Shown piece after piece: positions 1 through 10,099 of a stretch of DNA of 60,940 nucleotides. The notes beneath the pieces were generated by a model. It saw only the letters and a program-made list of their open reading frames with translations. It was not told the DNA's origin and made no database searches. The stretch spans positions 1 to 60,940 of the forward strand of contig CAIZEI010000047.1 of the NCBI GenBank assembly GCA_903931945.1. Direction: 5' to 3'. A program made the translations under genes and the position numbers. Source of the DNA: an uncultured Hyphomicrobiales bacterium. GTDB lineage: Bacteria; Pseudomonadota; Alphaproteobacteria; Rhizobiales; Beijerinckiaceae. Position 1 is the stretch's first letter. Each line of letters starts with the position of its first letter.

Positions 1-50
1 CGCAAAAGCCAAATCAAAGCCGGTTCAGTGGTACACTTTGCGCCCGCGCT

Positions 51-3000
51 TTATACCCGGTGCATTACGTCCGAACGCGACAGCGTCACGCCATCAGCAA
101 AGCTGAACTGCTCGACGCCGGCGCCGTTACCATTCATCGTCGCTACGCTTGTGCCCGCGCCGAATTCGTTCAGCACGGTAATCGCCTGACCGGTCGTCTG
201 GTCGGTCACGATCAGGCTCGTGCCCGACATCGTGAAGGACACCTGCGTCGACGCCAGATTCGTGAACGACAAAACGTCGGTCGCCACCGACTTCGCGCCT
301 TCTGAAATCGTGTCGTTACCGGCGCCGCTCGCATAAAGGAATGTGTCCGCGCCAGTCGTCGAGCCAATCAACATGTCGTTGCCTAGACCGCCGTCGATCG
401 TATTCACCGAGCCGGCGGCTTGAATTGTGTCGTTGCCCACCGATCCCTGAAGGAACGAGCGCCCAGCCCAGCTCGTGATAACGCCGGCGCTGTTGAGCAC
501 AGAAAAGACCGGCGTGAAGGCGCTATTCAGCGCCAAGGACGATCCATCCGCGAACACCAGCGACTGGATGGCGCCAAGGCCATCCCCCTGGTAACTCAGC
601 GTGATCAGATCGCCAGTGTCCTTGATCAGGACCTCAAGACCATCAGCTGGGCGGTTCGGATCGTATTCAAAACCGATGTCCGACCGCGCGACGTCCTCCA
701 ACAACAAGACATTTGTCGCCGCCGCACCCGTCGCCAAATAGCCGCTCACGCCGAGCGCGCCGTCGCCTTTCGCCCAGATAAAGAGATCAGAAGCGCCACT
801 GATCGTCACGCCGGACCCCAGTGGCGATCCAGGCTGTGCAAACGCCAGTTCGCCTGCACCAGATGTTTTTCCGTTGAAGCTAAAACCGAAATACGATCCG
901 TAATTGACAGGCGTTCCATTGGAAGCCAGCGCATTGAACCCAATCGGCTGCGCGCTGTACCACGAAGCAATGGTTCTCCAGGCAAGATCGCCGCTCGGCG
1001 GGTTATTCGCGCCGCTCGTCAAGAAAGCATTCAACGCAGGAAGGAACCGACCATTCGCCACCAGCTCATCGTAGGTCGCATTTTGCCCGACCGAAATCAC
1101 GGTCGACACCTGGTCATACGCAAGCCCGGAGTAGAATGACCCAACCACGCTGCTCGTGTTCAACTGGCCGGACTGGACCAGCTGAACCGCGATATCGTCG
1201 ACAAACGACTGAAGAATTTGGCCGAACAATGCGTCAAACGAAGCACCTGCCGGGCCTGGATTGTCGCCCAACGGACCGACGCTCGCGCCCGTTTCCAAAA
1301 ACGGCATGCCGAAAAGCGCTTCAAGCGCCCCAAGGTTTCTTCCATCAACATAGGAACCGCGCGCCGTCGACGAGACATTCGCCACACCCGTCCATTCATA
1401 AATGATGGACTTCACCCCACTGGTGAACTGCGCCATGGACATCGAGGCCGCGCCATTAATCAGCGCCACCATCTCGCCCTCGAGCGTCGGATCGCCAGCA
1501 TATGACTGCTGAAGCGAATCCAACGATCCCGATGCCGACAAATCCGGCAACGACAGATCAAGCGCCAACGGAGCATGCCAAACCCATTCCGATTCCGTCG
1601 GATTATTCGCGAACCAAACGTCGGCGATGGTTCGAGTCGTACCATCCACCATCGTCACTACAGCCGTCTGGCGAATCTCGTTTCCGACGTTTAAATAACC
1701 AGGCGCAGTCGGAGAAATAATCGCGTAGTTCAAGGCGATCGACGCGACGCCGGCCTGACCAAGGGTTGTTGTTTCGCCCTCCTCGACAACCCCATCGCCG
1801 TTCGCGTCATTCCACAGAACAAGTTGAGAAAATGCCGCATCGTTGGCGTCGATCACGTGATCGCCATTGGAATCCAGCGCGGACAACGCGGCAAAGCCAT
1901 TGGCATTCGAGCCATTTGAGCCAAAAAGATTCGAAATGCTGCTGATGCTTCCATCGGCATTGGCGATTGCCAAAAATGCCTCGCCCGGTTGCACCCAACC
2001 GGTCTTCAACGCATGGCCAGTCCCCGCAAGGTCAAAATACGTCGAGGACCCTCCAAGCCCCGTCGTTTTGATTCCTGTCCCGGATAAATCAACGACCAAT
2101 GGCGAAACCGATCCGGAAAGCCATGCCGTATCGTGCGACCACCATTGATCGATCGAAATTTCAAACCGAATGACGTTGACCGGTAAATTCACGGTTAACG
2201 AATTCCCCGCCGTATCCGTGACCTCGCCTCCGAGGCTATAAAGAGACGTATCTGAAGCATCCAAAGGCGCGCCGGCGGCGACCCTGACAATGCCGGTCAC
2301 GGGATCGACGACAAATCGACCGTCGTCATTGTTCGTCAGCGAAAAAACCAATCCCGAGGTGTCATTGTCCTGAGCAACGAATTGACCAACGATCGTCCCC
2401 GGAAGCGCATCCGCGATCTTAAATCCAGGAATCGTGTTCCAGGTAAGAGACGTCGGCGGCGGGTCGGCAACTTTGAAAAAAACGTGCTGAGTGGTTGAAC
2501 CGCCAGTCAGCGTGTCAGTTGCAACGACGTCAACCTCGTAAGGCGAATTCGAAAGTCGACCAGCCGCTGTCTGAGAAGCCGCCTGCCCATCGGGAAATAC
2601 GTCGCCTGACAGGCCACGAACCGACGACAAAAGATCCCCAATCTCCGACATCCAACCAGCGAATGACACGGCTGACCCAGCAAGCCGGGTCAGAACACCC
2701 GTCGTGGCGTCAATCGAATAATAAGCAGTGAATGCGGCGCTCAGAGAATATGTTACGCCGTCGCCGACATTGGCGCCTTGCGCAACAACCTGACCGACAA
2801 CCTCAGCCTGCGTCAAACGGCCATTTTCCAACGAAGTCGCATTCTCAACGTGGATATTTTTCGGTTTCAACAGGTCCGCGGCCGTCACCGTCAGTCCATC
2901 AGAGAATCTAAACAGCCCGACGTTAATATCGGTGTCCGTGCCATCCCGTCCACTGACAGTGTCATGGATGGTCAAACGACTTTGGGTTCCGGGCAACGAA

Positions 3001-5675
3001 TACCCGGTAACAACGTATTGATCACGCGTTCCCTGATAATAGGCGGTGTCGAGGACCCCGTACCGTCCAGTGATGACATCGTCACCGCCCATGCCCCATA
3101 CAACATCAACGCCAGAGCCACAGGTGATGGCATTATTCGCGGACGACCCTATCAGATCCTCGTTTAAACCGTTATTGGCTCCAACGACGTTCTGAACATT
3201 TATAAAAGTGTCGTTGACGCCAAACCCGAAGGCGGTGCCCGCCTGAAGATTCACTGTCAAAAACGATGTCCAATTTGGATACGTTGCTAAAGCTTCAAAC
3301 GAAATCGTCGCCCGCCCAGCTCCACCGTCGATGAAACTTGATCCTTCCGCGGCAAAGAATTTATCGTTTCCACCTTGACCGATAACGGCCTTGTCCTTCC
3401 CGCTCAGGTATACAAGGTCATTTCCGGATCCGAGCAAGATCGTCAATCGTGACAAATCCTGGGTCCGAAAATCGACTAGATTATTCGCGTTGCCGTATTG
3501 CACTTGCGTAAGTCCAGTCAGACTTATCCCAGAAACGGACAAGCTGACCGAATGATCCGGATTTGCAAAAATGGAAGTCGTTTGCGCAGCGCCCGTTAAA
3601 TCGAGCGACTCCGTAGAGCCGTCAGTACCAAACTCGACAAGAAGATTTCGTGCGCCCGCATTAGGCCCGACGAAAAACGTCATCGGCCCCGCCCGCATTT
3701 TTAGATCCGTAATTCCGCTCAGAACATCATCGACAACGCCCGACGCTCCTACCGTGAGAACGTCATCGCCGGCTTGCGTAAAATAGACCCCATCTGGAGA
3801 CCCTATGTGGATTTGATTTCGAACCACCGTCGCACTGTCACCGCCATTCGTGTAATCAACCGTATTCGCGGCGCTGCCACCAAAGATCAAATTTTTGCCA
3901 TTTCCGGCCATTCCGAGATCAAAGGTCTCAGAAGCCGCCGTGCCAAGGATCACGTTGTCGCCAGCACCGACAACAATCACCTTGCCGCCGATAATAAGAT
4001 CATTACCGTTGGCGCTGCCGGTGATTGTGCCCACGCCGTCGCTTCCAACAAGAAGCGCGCCGCCCGGCGAACCGTTCGCGGCATCAACTGCGGCAAAACC
4101 CGAAAGGTCTCTGCCGCTCAAAGAGATTTGCGCCAGCGTAATTTGATCCAATTTGTCGAGCAAGTTGGCGCTGAGTAGCCCCTGTACGGGAGTGTTACCG
4201 GAAAAGTCGGTTGGCGCGTTGGCTTGAATCCAAGCTCTTATCGGATCCGTGTTTCCCGCGTTATCCGCAACATTCGACAGAATACTGTATACGAGATCGC
4301 CGAGACCGATGATATCGGTCTGCGAATTTGAACCATTTTCGAACGTCTGCATCCAATGCGTCGGATCGAGATCGATTTTGAGGACCAAGTTGTTTGAACC
4401 CGCGAACACGCCAGAGCCATCTGCCCAACTTGCATCATGACCGTTGTTCTGCTTGGCGGTAGCTGCCTGATCGCCTGCATTTTGGACGAGGATCTCTGAC
4501 AGGGAGCTCTTAAGGTCTTTACCTGCCAGTAACCCGGTCAAATAATCCTGTGCTACCAACTTCCCGAGAAAGTCGGCATCGGCGAACATTGAGCGGATGC
4601 CCATTTCGCCGAACGGTGTTACACCTTCGTCGATCGCCGTATACGCAATCATACGACGCATCTGCCCGGCAGGATCACTGGTGCCCGTCGACGCCGACGT
4701 TCCAGGTGGCGGCGAGCTCGAATCATTGCCTTGCACCAACCCAAGTGCTTTTCCTACATCCTCGTTGAAATAGGCAGCCCAGAATTCGTTGCCGATCGTC
4801 TGCCAATCCGTCAGATTATTGTCACTTGCGTATTGCAAAAAAATCAGCGGCTCCATCATATGGAGCTGTAACGCGCGCGCTTGGAGCGACAGCCCGCTGT
4901 CAATGCCTGAGAAGCTTTGAAGTCCATCCGGTGGGTTCTTAACAATGGTTGCATCGATTGTGCTCGTAACGCCCGCAATCTGAGCAAGAGTGACGCCAGT
5001 GTAAATTGCAGGATCAAGGCCGAGCAAATTGTCGAGTTTCGAGATAGCAATCGACGGAAGAAGAGAAAGCGCAAACTGAAAATTACCGTTGCGCGCTGAC
5101 TGAAGAATTTCATTGGAGGTAAACGAACCCTGGAACGCGCTCCAATTGAGTGACGTGCCTGGATTTTGAGCCGCCAGGATAATTGCGATGATCTCTGGTG
5201 GCATGTAGTCAAAACCGAAACCTGCGGTGCCGCTCAATATCGATGCGATACCGGCGAGACCGCCGCCGAGTGAGTGTCCGGTCAAAATCGTATTGGCGAC
5301 CGCACCCTGATAGACAGTTTGGCCAGTAACCGTTTGGTAGAACGCGAGGGCCAGTCCGACCTGTGAGGTGTTCTTGCCGGCCGCCGCCATCCATCCAGTG
5401 AGGATGTCGTTGGCAGGATTGGTTAGATCAAGATTATCCGTACCGCGATACGAGATAACAGTGTTGGCGTTGAGATTGGCTATCGCCGACACGTCGTAGG
5501 AAATGGCGTAGAAACCGGCGTCAACCGCCGACTGGTTGCTTTGGTGCTGTTTTATAATCGCATTGCCGAGGCCTGTATTTTCCGCGTCAGAAAGACCCGC
5601 AACTCCCGCGCCATAGCCGCGATTGTAGGAGTCCATCGAAAGAATTGCTAGAAATAGATTGGGCGACATGCTCAT
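51..5675 (-). CDS. Very large RTX-type secreted protein with N-terminal lipase-like domain
   Basis: Predicted 1874-residue extracellular protein. Residues about 1-320 resemble a class-3 lipase or alpha/beta hydrolase: the nucleophile-elbow motif GHSLGG lies at 133-138 (Ser135) and a preceding SYRGTD could form part of the oxyanion region. From about 540 there are glycine/aspartate-rich, haemolysin-type calcium-binding stretches. Two cadherin-like modules start near 940 and 1085. A FrpC-like block follows, with two EF-hand-like loops (DSNGDHVIDAND and DANGDGVVEEGE) near 1265-1300. The last 120 residues carry more GGxGND repeats and the usual C-terminal type I secretion region. No N-terminal signal peptide is visible, as expected for type I export. 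No ABC exporter or HlyD-like gene lies in the window. Its ATG overlaps the stop of the upstream lipoprotein gene by four bases, so translation is probably coupled. GC is lower than in the metabolic genes further on. Substrate is unknown. Confidence 0.85.
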   Translation of the reverse strand: MSMSPNLFLAILSMDSYNRGYGAGVAGLSDAENTGLGNAIIKQHQSNQSAVDAGFYAISYDVSAIANLNANTVISYRGTDNLDLTNPANDILTGWMAAAGKNTSQVGLALAFYQTVTGQTVYQGAVANTILTGHSLGGGLAGIASILSGTAGFGFDYMPPEIIAIILAAQNPGTSLNWSAFQGSFTSNEILQSARNGNFQFALSLLPSIAISKLDNLLGLDPAIYTGVTLAQIAGVTSTIDATIVKNPPDGLQSFSGIDSGLSLQARALQLHMMEPLIFLQYASDNNLTDWQTIGNEFWAAYFNEDVGKALGLVQGNDSSSPPPGTSASTGTSDPAGQMRRMIAYTAIDEGVTPFGEMGIRSMFADADFLGKLVAQDYLTGLLAGKDLKSSLSEILVQNAGDQAATAKQNNGHDASWADGSGVFAGSNNLVLKIDLDPTHWMQTFENGSNSQTDIIGLGDLVYSILSNVADNAGNTDPIRAWIQANAPTDFSGNTPVQGLLSANLLDKLDQITLAQISLSGRDLSGFAAVDAANGSPGGALLVGSDGVGTITGSANGNDLIIGGKVIVVGAGDNVILGTAASETFDLGMAGNGKNLIFGGSAANTVDYTNGGDSATVVRNQIHIGSPDGVYFTQAGDDVLTVGASGVVDDVLSGITDLKMRAGPMTFFVGPNAGARNLLVEFGTDGSTESLDLTGAAQTTSIFANPDHSVSLSVSGISLTGLTQVQYGNANNLVDFRTQDLSRLTILLGSGNDLVYLSGKDKAVIGQGGNDKFFAAEGSSFIDGGAGRATISFEALATYPNWTSFLTVNLQAGTAFGFGVNDTFINVQNVVGANNGLNEDLIGSSANNAITCGSGVDVVWGMGGDDVITGRYGVLDTAYYQGTRDQYVVTGYSLPGTQSRLTIHDTVSGRDGTDTDINVGLFRFSDGLTVTAADLLKPKNIHVENATSLENGRLTQAEVVGQVVAQGANVGDGVTYSLSAAFTAYYSIDATTGVLTRLAGSAVSFAGWMSEIGDLLSSVRGLSGDVFPDGQAASQTAAGRLSNSPYEVDVVATDTLTGGSTTQHVFFKVADPPPTSLTWNTIPGFKIADALPGTIVGQFVAQDNDTSGLVFSLTNNDDGRFVVDPVTGIVRVAAGAPLDASDTSLYSLGGEVTDTAGNSLTVNLPVNVIRFEISIDQWWSHDTAWLSGSVSPLVVDLSGTGIKTTGLGGSSTYFDLAGTGHALKTGWVQPGEAFLAIANADGSISSISNLFGSNGSNANGFAALSALDSNGDHVIDANDAAFSQLVLWNDANGDGVVEEGETTTLGQAGVASIALNYAIISPTAPGYLNVGNEIRQTAVVTMVDGTTRTIADVWFANNPTESEWVWHAPLALDLSLPDLSASGSLDSLQQSYAGDPTLEGEMVALINGAASMSMAQFTSGVKSIIYEWTGVANVSSTARGSYVDGRNLGALEALFGMPFLETGASVGPLGDNPGPAGASFDALFGQILQSFVDDIAVQLVQSGQLNTSSVVGSFYSGLAYDQVSTVISVGQNATYDELVANGRFLPALNAFLTSGANNPPSGDLAWRTIASWYSAQPIGFNALASNGTPVNYGSYFGFSFNGKTSGAGELAFAQPGSPLGSGVTISGASDLFIWAKGDGALGVSGYLATGAAATNVLLLEDVARSDIGFEYDPNRPADGLEVLIKDTGDLITLSYQGDGLGAIQSLVFADGSSLALNSAFTPVFSVLNSAGVITSWAGRSFLQGSVGNDTIQAAGSVNTIDGGLGNDMLIGSTTGADTFLYASGAGNDTISEGAKSVATDVLSFTNLASTQVSFTMSGTSLIVTDQTTGQAITVLNEFGAGTSVATMNGNGAGVEQFSFADGVTLSRSDVMHRV

Positions 5676-6376
5676 CGTCTAAACCCCGTTTGAAATTCAA
5701 CCGTCGATAAGTTTTTCGATAGTTTGCTTGGGTTGCCTGGACCGGCGAATTCGCTTAGCGTTCCGGTACCTAGAAAAGACCCATTCAACCACCCGAGCCG
5801 TTTCGCGATCTCTTCCGTCACCGGCGCGTCCGTCGCCTCGACGAACATGCGCGTCAGCCTGACGCCTGCGCCAAAGGTTTTGGCGAGATCGAGCGGATCA
5901 ACTTTTTCGACGCTCTTGGGATCGTTGATGTCGCGGAACCGCACCAGCAATGGCGCGCTCGAAACCGGAAGCTCGATGCGCGGCTTGTCGCGCTTGATCG
6001 CATCAAGCGCCGCGAGCACCGCCTGATTTTCGTTAGGATGCGCTCCATAGAGATGAAAGAATACGCCGGGGCCGGGTCCGGCGCCCGATCGCGGGCGATC
6101 TTCATCCCCCTTCAGCAACGCAAACAGGATGCCGCGCGCGCCGAGATCGACAGCCGTCGCCTCACCCCGCGTTTGGTAGTTCCAGTCCGCGCCGGACATG
6201 CGTTCGAACGTGGAATTAAGGTGATATATTTTCTCGACGACGCTCGATCCGGTTTTCAAACCCTCGGGAGTCTCGACTTCGAGGATCAAGCGGCAATTGA
6301 CGACGCGATCCGGCTCACCGCATCCCGCGAGCAGCAATGGCAGTCCGAGTATCGCCAACGCCTCGCGCCGCCTCAT
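5672..6376 (-). CDS. Conserved hypothetical lipoprotein
   Basis: About 234 residues. I chose the ATG at 6376 rather than the longer reading frame because it gives a clean signal sequence: MRRRE, a hydrophobic stretch, then the lipobox LLAGC with the lipidated cysteine at residue 19. The mature part mentions no catalytic motif I recognise; the most family-like part is a segment around LVRFRDINDP and the region after it. Its stop codon overlaps the start of the RTX lipase gene (ATGA), making a two-gene unit. It may act as a periplasmic or outer-membrane partner, for example an immunity or chaperone-like protein, but that is inference from gene order only. Confidence 0.7.
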   Translation of the reverse strand: MRRREALAILGLPLLLAGCGEPDRVVNCRLILEVETPEGLKTGSSVVEKIYHLNSTFERMSGADWNYQTRGEATAVDLGARGILFALLKGDEDRPRSGAGPGPGVFFHLYGAHPNENQAVLAALDAIKRDKPRIELPVSSAPLLVRFRDINDPKSVEKVDPLDLAKTFGAGVRLTRMFVEATDAPVTEEIAKRLGWLNGSFLGTGTLSEFAGPGNPSKLSKNLSTVEFQTGFRR

Positions 6377-6913
6377 GTCGTGCCTCCTGCCGGCACCGGA
6401 CAGAAAAGGCGACCGCAATTGCCAACGGCCGCCCCAATCACACGAGAGCAGGAGAATACCGTTTTCCACGACATACAAATTCCGATGCCAACGCAAACAC
6501 AAGCATCAGTGTTTCGAACGAAAGACACAACGTCAAGTTTTTGCGTAATTGCAAAATTTTAAATCAGCACAAGAGTCGATTCCTGCATTTTTGGAATGAA
6601 AAAACGGCTGTGTGTTTTCTGAATCGACTGAGATCGATAAAAAATAAACGGGCGTTTTTCTCTATCAACAAAACAGTGCCTATTTTCCGATTTTAAAGAT
6701 CGACATCGGCGGATCTATCTCACGATCCATGGAAACCGCTCTGTCAACAGATTGAAAAAAACCGAAGAAGGAAACATGACGAGCCTTGATGACGCGGCTG
6801 CGCGGAAAAACGGTCGCCAGCTCATTCTTGAAGGCGATGCCGCAAAATGAACGTTAGACCAAGAAAAAACAATTGGTCGAGACTTAAACAAGATTCGATG
6901 AAAAACCGGCAAA
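6377..6913. other. AT-rich intergenic region with inverted repeat and possible leader ORF
   Basis: No convincing gene. The stretch 6540-6720 is clearly AT-richer than its surroundings and may hold promoters. A perfect 9-bp inverted repeat (AGTCGATTC at 6574-6582, GAATCGACT at 6621-6629) is separated by 38 bp. A 24-codon ORF, 6776-6850, starts with ATG after a good GAAGGA ribosome site; it could be a leader peptide or the truncated start of a lost gene. A second tiny ORF overlaps its stop by ATGA and runs into the next gene in another frame. Confidence 0.4.
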
Positions 6914-7930
6914 ATGACGGGAGGCAAGCCAGAGTCGTTACCCAACATTAACGCGGATGAATTAAGGCCCATATGGTCGATCTTTTTGCCGAAGCCGGGG
7001 CCGCCGTTGAAAATTGCCTTTGACCCTGATTTTTGGCGTGATCCGAAAGCATGGCCCGCAGCATCCAGATCGCTGGACGGAAGGCCGGTAATATTTCTGC
7101 TCGCAGCGCTCCAGCGTCTTGGTGAACGCGAATATCCTGATGAATGGCCGAAAATTGAACACATCTATCGACGGTACAACGATTTTGAGCCGTCACCCCA
7201 GCCTGATTGGGAAGAATCCACGAAAATTCACCAAATGCTATATTCGTTCGATTTGACATACATTCCAAGAAAGCATGTCGGAAAAATAGACGAAGAGAGC
7301 CAAATTACGTGGTACGACTTTGATGAAAACTGGCTTGGCCTCGCATATTCATTAGCCAGGAACCAACACCCCGCAAGCGACGACGATAAACGAATATTTG
7401 CTGATGTTCTGGAAACGATGACGCGCGAATTCGCGCGCGGCAAGATAACGACATTTGCCTGTGATAATTTATTCCAAGATCTTACCGACACAACAGGTCC
7501 TTTCGAAAAAATAGAACTAATGGCGTGGAACACATCGAAGGATATCTCGGACAAAAGATTCGTTTTCGGACAGATTGGAATCAAAGCAGGAAATAAGTAT
7601 CCTGATGACGAGCGCGGATTTTATTGGATTTATATTGACGAGGTCGAATTCGAGGCATTTTTTGCGTCTCGCGGCTTTCCACCGCCCCAAACCGATCTTG
7701 AGAGGGTCGCTCAGCGCCTATTAGAACTCGATCGCAAGCCGACGGAGGCCAGGACCTATTTGCATTGTCGCGACATCCTTCTGAAGGAAATGGATCAGGA
7801 AGACCGAGAAGTTTCGGCAAATCAAATCCTTCATGTCTTCAGACGGCTGAAACTGGAAGGGAAACTGAAAAGGCTGGGGCGCAGAGGCACGAAAAACCAA
7901 GCCTCTGGAAGCAATCCTCCCGGCAAATAA
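6914..7930 (+). CDS. Hypothetical protein, 338 residues
   Basis: I do not recognise this family. The protein is soluble, rich in charged and aromatic residues, with no signal peptide or membrane segment. The last 80 residues (from about DLERVAQRLLEL) are predominantly helical, with a basic tail that looks like a small winged-helix or DNA-binding extension. Base composition is lower in GC than that of flanking genes and codon use is less biased, which suggests transfer. It lies 315 bp upstream of the transposition genes on the same strand and could be cargo of that element or a pre-existing island gene. The ATG used has only a weak ribosome-binding site, so the start is uncertain. Confidence 0.6.
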   Translation: MTGGKPESLPNINADELRPIWSIFLPKPGPPLKIAFDPDFWRDPKAWPAASRSLDGRPVIFLLAALQRLGEREYPDEWPKIEHIYRRYNDFEPSPQPDWEESTKIHQMLYSFDLTYIPRKHVGKIDEESQITWYDFDENWLGLAYSLARNQHPASDDDKRIFADVLETMTREFARGKITTFACDNLFQDLTDTTGPFEKIELMAWNTSKDISDKRFVFGQIGIKAGNKYPDDERGFYWIYIDEVEFEAFFASRGFPPPQTDLERVAQRLLELDRKPTEARTYLHCRDILLKEMDQEDREVSANQILHVFRRLKLEGKLKRLGRRGTKNQASGSNPPGK

Positions 7931-8245
7931 CACCCAACCGAGCGCCAACCGGAACATATCAGATACGAAACTGCACTACAAAGCCAAACTGGTTTACGGT
8001 TCCAATTCGCAGTATATATTACTTTTTTAGAGTTACAATTTTTGCTTCTATGAACGCCTGAGAATAACGGGCGTATAGATGTGTCAAAATAACCAGTACC
8101 AAGTCGATTTCATAGTTTTCCCGCTTGGGAAGACGTCCTTTAATGGTCACGAGATCTACAAGCGGTCGTCAGAATCAACGGTGCTTTTGATCGACACTCG
8201 TCGATCGAAGAAGGCCGACACGGGCACCGGTAAAGGGGGCTCTCG
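7931..8245. other. Intergenic region; candidate left end of Tn7-like element
   Basis: No gene seen. The sequence is AT-rich around 8015-8050. A TGTCA start at 8082 (TGTCAAAATAACC) is the kind of terminus used by Tn5053/Tn7-like elements and lies 164 bp upstream of the first TnsA-like gene, the expected place for an end. I found no matching inverted copy with a 5-bp target duplication to the right, so this is only a candidate. Confidence 0.25.
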
Positions 8246-8992
8246 GTGACCGAAGAAACCGTGACTACCGCATCGGCGAAAAACGAATTGCGTTTCGCGA
8301 CGATTGAAGACGGCTGGCAGCCGCCAGCACCGTCCACGGCGACACGACATATCAGCCATCGCTCGCGCGGCTCCGGGCGTGCCATCCTTTTGGCCACCAC
8401 CAGCGGCGACGGGGGTCGCGAGCGGGAAATTCGGACGGAAGGTCTGCTTGAGCTCAAAATTCTCTACCTGATCCTGGCCGATTCCCGCGTCGAAAACGTC
8501 TGGGAACAGGCTGGTCCGGTCCAATACAAGGATGCGGAAGGCAAGACGCACAGGCACTTCTTCGATTTTCTTGTTTTACTCAAGGACGGTCGAAGAATCG
8601 CGATCGCGGTACGTCCCTTTGAACGCTCGCAAAGTCTGAAAGAGACGCTGAAACTCATCGGCGCACAGATGGGTCATTTTGCGGATGGCTACCTCCTCCT
8701 CACCAACCAACACGTGGCGCGAGATGCCTTGCATAACGTTATCCGCATACATGCTGCGCGGCGAGGTCCGCGTCTCGGTCACGACCAGAAAATCCGTGAC
8801 ATCGCCGCGACCATCAATGGCCGTATCAAGATTTCAGACCTGGTGAAAGTAAGCGGCCTCGAGGGCGACGGTTTTCGCGCTATTGCACGCCTGATTGGAG
8901 CGGGAGAGCTACAGCTTTGTGAACGCGGTCGTATCACATCTGCCGCGTACGTTACGAACCCCAAGGGGATGGACGTTCGCCCATGCGAGTGA
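8246..8992 (+). CDS. TnsA-like transposon endonuclease, copy 1
   Basis: 248 residues starting at GTG, with GGGGG seven bases upstream as ribosome site. The region from about residue 61 to 130 follows the TnsA N-terminal nuclease layout: E65/E69 in an ESxLE-like segment, an EQ segment at 87-88, D107 in HFFDF, then IAVRP with R123 where TnsA enzymes normally have the catalytic lysine of the EVK motif. In Tn7, TnsA cuts the 5' strands at the transposon ends while TnsB cuts the 3' strands. The C-terminal part (DQKIRDIAATINGRI and following) is clearly paralogous to the next gene. The unusual Arg might lower activity or be a family variant. The call rests on motif layout plus position before TnsB and TnsC. 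Confidence 0.65.
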   Translation: MTEETVTTASAKNELRFATIEDGWQPPAPSTATRHISHRSRGSGRAILLATTSGDGGREREIRTEGLLELKILYLILADSRVENVWEQAGPVQYKDAEGKTHRHFFDFLVLLKDGRRIAIAVRPFERSQSLKETLKLIGAQMGHFADGYLLLTNQHVARDALHNVIRIHAARRGPRLGHDQKIRDIAATINGRIKISDLVKVSGLEGDGFRAIARLIGAGELQLCERGRITSAAYVTNPKGMDVRPCE

Positions 8993-9346
8993 CCTCCGTG
9001 CCAACGACTTCGCCGCGCGGATTCAACCTTTTATTAAGGGAGTCAACTCAACAGCTTAGGAGAAGACCATGACTTTGTAGGCCGCCCCAACGAAAACGCG
9101 CGATCCGAAGGACCGCGCGCTTGAACGAGGATCGCCAGTCGGACTGCTGACCAAAGCCTGAGAAACTTGCAGCGGAACGACCCAAATCCTTACTCCGAAC
9201 ATCGCACGACTCTGCCCTGAATACAAGGGCGGTCCGCACGCGATCGCCTGTTCGAGCGCCAAAAATCCCGAAAATCCGCGTCCAGCATCGCCCGGCGGAG
9301 AGCACGAGCTCCCCGCTGATCGCTCACGCTCGCACGGACGACAGGC
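8993..9346. other. 354-bp gap between the two TnsA-like genes
   Basis: No gene is supported on either strand. A good ribosome site (AGGAGA) at about 9057-9063 is followed by ATG ACT TTG TAG, a three-codon ORF. Just after it is an imperfect GC-rich hairpin near 9100-9122. The arrangement could be a leader or attenuator for the downstream operon, or decayed coding sequence. Confidence 0.35.
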
Positions 9347-10099
9347 ATGCGCTCGACCGACTTTCTAACCGACGCAGATTACATACCCAAAGGCCCAAAC
9401 TGGATCCGCATAGACGACATCGACTACTGGCAGGAAACGCTACCATCGCTAGCCACCCGCCGCTGGGCTCCGACCGCGCGCCACACCGGTCGAACGCGTA
9501 TCCCGGCGATCACTGGCGCTCCTGGCGCAGTCAGGGCGGTCGATTGCGAAAGCCTGCAAGAAGGCAATGTCGCCGTTGTACTTCTCGCTCGTCGCGACAT
9601 CGTCGATCTCGTCGAGCAACCGCCGGCCGTCAAATATTTTGACAAAGTCGAACAGTGTTGGCGTGAACACACCTTCGACTTCCTGGCGACCATGGCCAAC
9701 GGCTGGAAAATCGCCATCGCCAATCGGCCACAAAAACGGTCCGAAGAAGTCGAGCGTATAATCAAGGCGATCGCTGAACAGGGCTGCACGCTTGCCGACG
9801 CCTACACCGTTGTCACGGACGCCGACCTGCCAAAAAACCTTATAAGGAACGCCGAGCTGATCCTCGCGGTCCGGCGCGACCACGACCGCTCGGCCGACAA
9901 GAAAATCCGCGACATCGTCGGCACACTCAACGGCGCCGTCACAATCGAGACGCTTGTCACCGCCAGCGGCTTGGCAGGCAAAGGCTTCCGCGCCGTCGTC
10001 CGCCTCATCGACGAAGGCGAGATCGAAATCGAGCGCAACATCATGATCGACTTCCCGGCCCTCGTTCGCCATTCCGCATCGAGACGGGGCAACCAATGA
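9347..10099 (+). CDS. TnsA-like transposon endonuclease, copy 2
   Basis: 250 residues. It aligns through most of its length with the preceding TnsA-like protein: E68/E72, EQPP at 90-93, D111 in HTFDF, IANRP with R127 replacing the usual lysine, and a shared C-terminal segment (KKIRDIVGTLNG, then GLAGKGFRAVVRL). The spacing from the Asp to the Arg is 16 residues in both copies. Its stop overlaps the start of the TnsB gene (ATGA), so this copy is the one translationally coupled to the transposase operon. The two copies may form a heteromeric nuclease, or one may be regulatory; both ideas are inference. The ribosome site before the ATG is weak. Confidence 0.65.
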   Translation: MRSTDFLTDADYIPKGPNWIRIDDIDYWQETLPSLATRRWAPTARHTGRTRIPAITGAPGAVRAVDCESLQEGNVAVVLLARRDIVDLVEQPPAVKYFDKVEQCWREHTFDFLATMANGWKIAIANRPQKRSEEVERIIKAIAEQGCTLADAYTVVTDADLPKNLIRNAELILAVRRDHDRSADKKIRDIVGTLNGAVTIETLVTASGLAGKGFRAVVRLIDEGEIEIERNIMIDFPALVRHSASRRGNQ

